10,337 nucleotides of DNA from assembly GCA_050015935.1 (NCBI GenBank), contig JBEKAL010000130.1, forward strand, positions 1 to 10,337, written 5' to 3'. Below are positions 6,470 to 10,337 of the stretch, piece by piece. Each line of letters starts with the position of its first letter. Within the stretch, counting starts at the first letter, position 1. The notes below the pieces were generated by a model. It saw nothing but the letters and a program-made list of their open reading frames with translations, did not search any database and was not told where the DNA came from. Origin of the DNA: Roseiarcus sp050015935 (GTDB lineage: Bacteria; Pseudomonadota; Alphaproteobacteria; Rhizobiales; Beijerinckiaceae). A program made the position numbers and the translations under genes.

Positions 6470-6530
6470 GCATTGGAACGTCGGCCTTCGACCCCGAGCG
6501 GACGTCCGGGCAATTGACTGACGCCCGCGC
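6470..6530. repeat. Possible rhizobial-type interspersed repeat fragment
   Basis: The minus strand reads DVRSGSKADV in one frame (about 6505-6476). This peptide-like string recurs in spurious ORFs of Hyphomicrobiales genomes because they carry a common intergenic repeat (containing gtccgct..gggtcgaaggccgac). The copy here lies in the divergent gap between the MFS gene and the ABM-like gene. Recognition is from memory of the pattern, with only one copy in view. Confidence 0.3.
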
Positions 6531-6687
6531 GTTCCACGGTCCGTGCTTGCTCACAGGCCGCCCGTTCACTAAAATTCAACCCGGACCAAACGGCGGGGGC
6601 CGATCATAGGGACACGGTGCGATTTGCTCTCGCCCCAAGACCGTGTCGCGGTTGGAATCTCCGACCGAAGTCTCGGGAGATGTGTCA

Positions 6688-6984
6688 ATGACCGCATTCA
6701 ATGTCGTTCGGTTTCGGGTTAAGCCGGGACGTGAACAAGAATTTCTCGATGCGCACCGAAATGTTCAGTCGAAGTGGCTCGGGTGGAAACGAGGCGATAT
6801 GATCCGAACCGGCGATAGGTCGTATTGCGTCATCGGCGAATGGGAAGATATGGCGGCGATGGCGGCAGCCCGGCCGAACATGATCGCGACCCTGAACTCG
6901 TTTCGCGATACGCTTGAAGATCTCGGCGGTGGCCTCGGGGTGACGGATCCGGTGTCAGGTCCGGTCGTTCTCGAGATTAGATAG
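6688..6984 (+). CDS. ABM-like ferredoxin-fold small protein
   Basis: A 98-residue protein of the dimeric alpha/beta-barrel type (antibiotic biosynthesis monooxygenase-like superfamily). FNVVRFRVKPGREQEFLDAHR (4-24) is the first strand and helix of that fold; the KPG-x-E-x-x-F pattern is typical. SYCVIGEWEDMAAMAAARP (about 60-78) gives a further strand and helix. No catalytic residues can be assigned, and many such proteins are not oxygenases. The ATG at 6688 is chosen over a GTG at 6643 because GGGAGA stands seven bases before it and homologous folds start there. No signal peptide, so cytoplasmic. The next gene on this strand is the DUF1059 gene 234 bp downstream; co-transcription is possible but not shown. 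Confidence 0.65.
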   Translation: MTAFNVVRFRVKPGREQEFLDAHRNVQSKWLGWKRGDMIRTGDRSYCVIGEWEDMAAMAAARPNMIATLNSFRDTLEDLGGGLGVTDPVSGPVVLEIR

Positions 6985-7068
6985 ACCCCTTGGTCGGTCG
7001 CGCCGGGTCTCGCAGCCGCCGGCGTGGGGCCTTGGCGAACCACAGCGGGGTAGGGACGGACCAGCTGG

Positions 7069-7086
7069 CCGCGGCGTCCGCCGCGG
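7069..7086. repeat. GC palindrome between two small genes
   Basis: CCGCGGCG-TC-CGCCGCGG is an 18-base near-perfect dyad in the 234-bp gap between the ABM-like and DUF1059 genes. It could act as an attenuating hairpin or a binding site. High GC makes such dyads fairly likely by chance. Confidence 0.25.
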
Positions 7087-7218
7087 CGGTTGGGGCCGGC
7101 CCATTTCCGACACGCTTTCGTGCTTCGTACGCTTGGGCGCGCCAGGGTCTTCACGGCATAGCCGGGGTGAGGGCCTGTCGGTCGCCCTCATCAAAGGCGC
7201 GCAATAGTGGAGGAGACC

Positions 7219-7434
7219 ATGGGACGAAAGTTCATCGATTGCCGTGAAACGCCTAGCGTCATGAATTGCTCGATCGCAATTTCGGCCGACAGCGAAGAGG
7301 AGCTCATTGATGCGGCGGTTCAGCACGCCGTTCGCGTCCACGGGCATAAAGACACTCCGGATTTTCGCAAGCTCATCAAGGGAGCAATTCGAGAGGGAGC
7401 GCCGCCGCTCGAGGCGTCGCCGAGGACCGCTTGA
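7219..7434 (+). CDS. DUF1059 family small protein
   Basis: A 71-residue protein of the DUF1059 family, whose function is unknown. It contains the family hallmarks KFIDCRETPSVMNCSIAI (4-21), SADSEEELIDAAVQHAV (22-38) and VHGHKDTP (40-47). C8, C17, H36, H41 and H43 are conspicuous and could bind metal, though that is my inference. The C-terminal tail (60-71) is short and variable. The start is the ATG at 7219, with a strong GGAGGAG immediately before it; an in-frame GTG at 7207 overlaps that site and is rejected. No signal peptide or membrane segment. It is followed by a hairpin-rich gap and then a converging glycosyltransferase gene. Confidence 0.82.
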   Translation: MGRKFIDCRETPSVMNCSIAISADSEEELIDAAVQHAVRVHGHKDTPDFRKLIKGAIREGAPPLEASPRTA

Positions 7435-7545
7435 GGAAGCGCGATTCGCGACGGGATTTGTTACGAACCCAGTCTCGCTAGTCGATATAACTGGTTGTCA
7501 TCAAGTGCTAACGGGTGTCGCGCACGCTAGTCGCGGCGAAGCTCC

Positions 7546-7653
7546 AGCGAGCGGGTCGACGTCGAGCCGCTCGCTCGTCCGCAACGCAAGAGTCGGGAAG
7601 CACCGATATTCGAGCCACACTCGAATGGCCGCTCCCCACCCAGTGCAGTCATT
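7546..7653. terminator. Cluster of three stem-loops between converging genes
   Basis: Three consecutive hairpins lie in the 271-bp gap between the DUF1059 gene and the converging PMT-type gene. AGCGAGCGG/CCGCTCGCT (7546-7554 with 7567-7575) is a perfect 9-bp stem around a 12-base loop. ATTCGAG/CTCGAAT (7608-7614 with 7620-7626) is a perfect 7-bp stem. AATGGCCGC/GCAGTCATT (7624-7632 with 7645-7653) has one wobble and one mismatch. They may end transcription from both sides. The third resembles a degenerate interspersed repeat seen in Hyphomicrobiales. The second and third share bases, so they are mutually exclusive folds. No T-runs follow. Confidence 0.4.
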
Positions 7654-7705
7654 CAACCGGACCCCTGCCGCCGGTCGAACCGCGCGGATCGGATCGCGCG
7701 CGCCG

Positions 7706-9052
7706 TCACCGCCACGAATCGAACCAGATGCGCTGAGCGAAGGCGCTCGGGTCAACGGGGAACTGCGCGGAAAGCACCGGCAGATAAAAGACGAAAGTCA
7801 GCCCCGCCAGCGCGAGAAAGCCGAGCGCGGCGGCGTTTTGCAGCCGTCCGCCGCCGCGAAAGAAGACAAGCGCCAGCGCCGGCCCGAGGCAAAGCAGCGA
7901 GGGAAAGTAATAATAGAAGAATTCCACCCCCTTCGGATTGAGCGCCCATGGCAGATATTGCGAGAAGAACCCGACCGTGACGATCATCGCGTCGATTTCG
8001 CGGCGGACGATCCACCGCCACGCCGTCATGAGGATCGCCGCCTCGCCGGCCCACAAGACCAACGGATTGACCAGCGCGACGATCGCCTGCGCCGGATGTT
8101 GCGCGCTCCACGCCGCGCCGCCGGCGCCCTCGACGTGGAAGAGATACCACACCGGCCGCGTCATCGCCGGCCACTCGCGCCACAGGCTCGAATAGGGGTG
8201 CGACGGCGCGCCCGCCGTCATGGTCGCGATCATGTTGCGTTGCGAAGCGAAAAATTCGAGGATCGAGCCCCCGTGGATCAATTGCGGGAGATAAGTGAGG
8301 AAATAGACGAGGAACGGCGCCAGCCCCAAGGCGAGCGACGTCTTCGCCGGGGTCAGCGCCGCCCAGGCGCCGGGCGCGAAAAAATCCGTCTCCCTGGCGT
8401 CTTCGAAGCGCACGCGCCAGACCTCGAAAAGCCCGATGAGCAGGCGCACGGCGAGAATGCCGAAAAGCAGGAACAATCCCGACAATTTGCACGCGCTCGC
8501 CAGGCCGAGGCTGACCCCCATCAGCATCGCGTAGACGAACGACTTCTCCGGCGATTTTCTTTCCTTCAGGCTCAGGGTGAAGAACGCGAGCGCGAAGGCG
8601 CAGAAGGCCATCAGGAAGACGTCGAGCATGGCGATGCGCGCCTGGACGTAGACGACGTGATCGAACAGCGTGATCGCGCTCGCCCACAGCGCTTGGCCGA
8701 GATCGCGCAGCAATGCGTAGGCCCAGATCAGCGTCGCCGCCAGCGTCAGCGATCCGAACAGCGCGCTCATCGCGCGCCAGCCCAGCGAATTGTCGCCGAA
8801 GATCCGCATCCCGCAGGCGATCAGCAGCTTGCCGAGCGGAGGATGTTCCGGACGCAGCATCTCTCCGGACTTGAGCAGCGCGCGCGCGGCCGGCACGTAC
8901 CAGGTTTCGTCGAAATAGATGTCGCGCGCCGCGCCGAGGCCCCAAACGAACAGCCCGAGCGAGCCGAGGAAGACGAGGGCGCTCCACAGCGCGAGGTTGC
9001 CCGGCGTCGGCGCGAACAGGCGCGCGGCGACATCGCGGACGTTGGTCGGCAT
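7706..9052 (-). CDS. PMT-type (GT39) membrane glycosyltransferase
   Basis: A 448-residue polytopic inner-membrane protein of the dolichyl-phosphate-mannose protein mannosyltransferase superfamily. Such enzymes transfer a sugar from a polyprenyl-phosphate carrier to protein or glycan acceptors on the outer face of the membrane; donor and acceptor are unknown here. Seen directly: the first periplasmic loop with the catalytic-type acidic pair D48-E49 (IYFDETWYVPAARALL), then EHPPLGK (69-75). Next come R139-IAML-D144 in a membrane-border segment and the block HPYSSLWREWPAMTRPVWY typical of PMTs. About ten or more hydrophobic segments follow the soluble N-terminal 18 residues. It is on the short side for the family, without a C-terminal MIR-like domain. 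The ATG at 9052 has AGGAG 11 bases upstream. It is transcribed away from the methyltransferase gene and faces the DUF1059 gene. Confidence 0.83.
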   Translation of the reverse strand: MPTNVRDVAARLFAPTPGNLALWSALVFLGSLGLFVWGLGAARDIYFDETWYVPAARALLKSGEMLRPEHPPLGKLLIACGMRIFGDNSLGWRAMSALFGSLTLAATLIWAYALLRDLGQALWASAITLFDHVVYVQARIAMLDVFLMAFCAFALAFFTLSLKERKSPEKSFVYAMLMGVSLGLASACKLSGLFLLFGILAVRLLIGLFEVWRVRFEDARETDFFAPGAWAALTPAKTSLALGLAPFLVYFLTYLPQLIHGGSILEFFASQRNMIATMTAGAPSHPYSSLWREWPAMTRPVWYLFHVEGAGGAAWSAQHPAQAIVALVNPLVLWAGEAAILMTAWRWIVRREIDAMIVTVGFFSQYLPWALNPKGVEFFYYYFPSLLCLGPALALVFFRGGGRLQNAAALGFLALAGLTFVFYLPVLSAQFPVDPSAFAQRIWFDSWR

Positions 9053-9122
9053 GAGGCGGTTCGCTCCTGGCTTTGCCGCCGGGCATCATGCCCTCCCCGA
9101 TGGGCCGCCGCAATCACGGGCG

Positions 9123-9142
9123 GCGAGGCCGCGCGGCCTCGC
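9123..9142. promoter_or_regulatory. Perfect 20-bp palindrome in a divergent promoter region
   Basis: GCGAGGCCGC followed directly by its exact reverse complement occupies the middle of the 163-bp gap between the divergent PMT-type gene (start 9052) and the methyltransferase gene (start 9216). Such a dyad can be the site of a dimeric regulator serving both genes. It can also form a loop-poor cruciform or hairpin. The perfect symmetry over 20 bp is more than expected by chance in a window of this length, but GC content raises the background. Confidence 0.4.
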
Positions 9143-9215
9143 GTCACGCCGACGTTGCCGGCTTGCGCTGAAATCGATCGCGGCGTTTGATGGGCGCGCT
9201 CGGCCGGAGCTTGCC

Positions 9216-9698
9216 ATGGCGCAATCGAATCGAGGAATCCCGCTCGGCGGCTGGCTGCCGCCGCGGATGTTCGTCGCCAGCCTCGCCCTGCAAGCGCCGG
9301 GAATCGCGCTGACCTGGCCGCCGAGACCGAACGCGATCGAACTCGCCGCGGGAGGCGCGCTGATCGTTTTGGGCCTCGCGCTCGATCGGTGGGCCGACGC
9401 GGCGTTCAAGCGCGCTCGCGTCGTCGTCGTTCCCTTCGGCGCGACGCCGCGTCCGATGGACGATGGGCCGTTCCGGCTCTCGCGCAATCCGATGTATCTG
9501 GACATGGCGATGGCGAGCGCCGGCCTCGCGATCGCCAGCGGCGTCCTCTTCAATCTCGTGTTCGCGGCGGGCCTCGCGGCGTGGCTCGATCGGGCCTATA
9601 TTCTGCCGGAGGAACGTTTTCTCAGCCAACGCTTCGGCCCGCGATACGAGTCCTATCGGCGGCGCGCGCCGCGTTGGCTCGGCTGGCCAGGACGTTGA
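9216..9698 (+). CDS. ICMT/PEMT-like integral membrane methyltransferase
   Basis: A 160-residue inner-membrane protein of the isoprenylcysteine carboxyl methyltransferase / phospholipid methyltransferase superfamily, which uses S-adenosylmethionine; the substrate in bacteria is mostly unknown. Hydrophobic segments lie at about 17-33, 40-57, 93-110 and 108-126. The signature GPFRLSRNPMYLDMA (84-98) is the SAM-binding R-x-x-R-N-P-x-Y motif. PEERFLSQRFGPRYESYRRR (131-150) is the second conserved block, with E133 and the RFG..Y..Y pattern. The ATG at 9216 is chosen because GGAG stands six bases before it; the longer open frame upstream overlaps the divergent gene and has no support. The slipin gene follows after 88 bp on the same strand, so an operon is possible. 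Confidence 0.85.
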   Translation: MAQSNRGIPLGGWLPPRMFVASLALQAPGIALTWPPRPNAIELAAGGALIVLGLALDRWADAAFKRARVVVVPFGATPRPMDDGPFRLSRNPMYLDMAMASAGLAIASGVLFNLVFAAGLAAWLDRAYILPEERFLSQRFGPRYESYRRRAPRWLGWPGR

Positions 9699-9786
9699 AG
9701 CGCGCGCGGCCGATTGACGGGCCTCAAGGACCGGCCGCGGCGCTCGTGCGAAGAAAACGGGCGCCACCGGAACAAGGAGCATTAGG

Positions 9787-10337
9787 ATGAGGCATTCCAA
9801 CTCACTGCCGACGCTGATCTTCGTCGTCATCGTCGTCCTCGGCTTGGCCCTGGCCTATGCGACGGCCGCGCCGCCTTATTACGGCGCGAGCGGCTGGATC
9901 GCCGTCGTGACGTTTTTCGTCGCTTTCACCGTCGCCTACGCCGTCAAGATCGCGGATCAGTGGGAGCGGGTGGTGGTGCTGCGCCTCGGGCGTTTCCGCT
10001 CGCTGGAGGGGCCGGGCCTGTTCTTCATCATTCCGATCATCGAGACCGTCCCCTATTGGATCGACACCCGCGTGATCACCAGCGCGTTCAAGGCGGAAAA
10101 GACCCTCACCAAGGACACCGTGCCGGTCGACGTCGACGCGGTTCTGTTCTGGAAGGTCGTCGACCCGAAGAAGGCGGCGCTCGACGTCGCCGACTACAAT
10201 GGGGCGATCAACTGGGCGGCGCAGACCGCGCTTCGCGACGTCATCGGCAAGACCATGCTCGCCGACATGCTGGAGGGGCGGGAAAAGATCAGCGCCGAAC
10301 TGCAGAAGATCATCGACGAGCGCACCGAGCCCTGGGG
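9787..10337 (+). CDS. Slipin (stomatin/SPFH family), 3' end outside window
   Basis: A membrane scaffold protein of the stomatin-like slipin group; bacterial members form ring-like oligomers in the membrane and often act with an NfeD partner and membrane proteases. 183 codons are present without a stop. Two hydrophobic segments are visible at about 8-28 and 36-53. The SPFH domain follows from about residue 55: WERVVVLRLGRFRSLEGPGL (59-78), IPIIETVPYWIDTRV, and TKDTVPVDVDAVLFWKVVDP (108-127). The family end block EGREKISAELQKIIDERTEP (163-182) comes just before the edge. AAGGAG lies seven bases before the ATG. The open frame runs to the end of the window, and no NfeD gene is upstream; one may lie downstream. 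Assignment is secure, role in this organism is not. Confidence 0.9.
   Translation, partial: MRHSNSLPTLIFVVIVVLGLALAYATAAPPYYGASGWIAVVTFFVAFTVAYAVKIADQWERVVVLRLGRFRSLEGPGLFFIIPIIETVPYWIDTRVITSAFKAEKTLTKDTVPVDVDAVLFWKVVDPKKAALDVADYNGAINWAAQTALRDVIGKTMLADMLEGREKISAELQKIIDERTEPW

Noticed and set aside
4419..6569. A 716-codon open frame on the minus strand covering recO and most of the transporter region
   Set aside because: Only its last 245 codons look like a protein (RecO). The upstream part is arginine-rich shadow sequence of the MFS gene in another frame, caused by high GC.
7307..9190. A 627-codon plus-strand open frame
   Set aside because: Its composition (Arg, Gln, Glu, Ala rich) is the antisense shadow of the PMT-type gene, whose membrane segments and family motifs are on the minus strand.

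Overview
The window is GC-rich DNA (well over 60 % by eye) with strong third-position G/C codon use. The gene families fit an alphaproteobacterium, most likely of the order Hyphomicrobiales (Rhizobiales), such as a Methylocystaceae/Beijerinckiaceae-type organism. The RecO variant with its CGF..DL..C..TG signature, the DUF1778/GNAT pair, the DUF1059 protein and traces of rhizobial-type interspersed repeats support this. The genus cannot be fixed from the sequence alone.

Layout. Positions 1-506 hold no convincing gene. A 137-bp fold-back repeat (507-643) follows. Next is a type II toxin-antitoxin operon (811-1621): a DUF1778 ribbon-helix-helix antitoxin and a GNAT-acetyltransferase toxin of the TacAT/AtaRT type. 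The antitoxin promoter overlaps an inverted-repeat operator and probably gives a leaderless transcript. The 3' end of the toxin gene runs into a minus-strand remnant resembling the C-terminus of a di-haem cytochrome c peroxidase, so the TA module seems to sit in decayed sequence. After an AT-rich control region with 11-bp-phased GATTCT boxes comes a 790-residue protein (1976-4348) with about twelve TPR repeats fused to a PAPS-dependent sulfotransferase domain.

On the minus strand, an MFS exporter of the YnfM type and recO (6409-4419) form a tight two-gene operon that converges on the sulfotransferase gene. A divergent plus-strand segment carries two small genes, an ABM-like ferredoxin-fold protein (6688-6984) and a DUF1059 protein (7219-7434). 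Both intergenic stretches around them contain repeat-like or hairpin sequence. A minus-strand GT39/PMT-type membrane glycosyltransferase (9052-7706) is divergent from a plus-strand ICMT/PEMT-type membrane methyltransferase (9216-9698), and a perfect 20-bp palindrome lies between them. A slipin (stomatin/SPFH) gene starts at 9787 and runs off the right edge.

The left third (1-1975) looks like an accessory or decaying locus: repeat element, TA module and pseudogene scrap. The rest looks like ordinary chromosome with an envelope theme (exporter, mannosyltransferase-like enzyme, membrane methyltransferase, slipin) plus one housekeeping repair gene. I did not find a clear new multi-gene system. 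The most individual features are the TPR-sulfotransferase fusion, the fold-back element, and the TA module lying over the cytochrome remnant.
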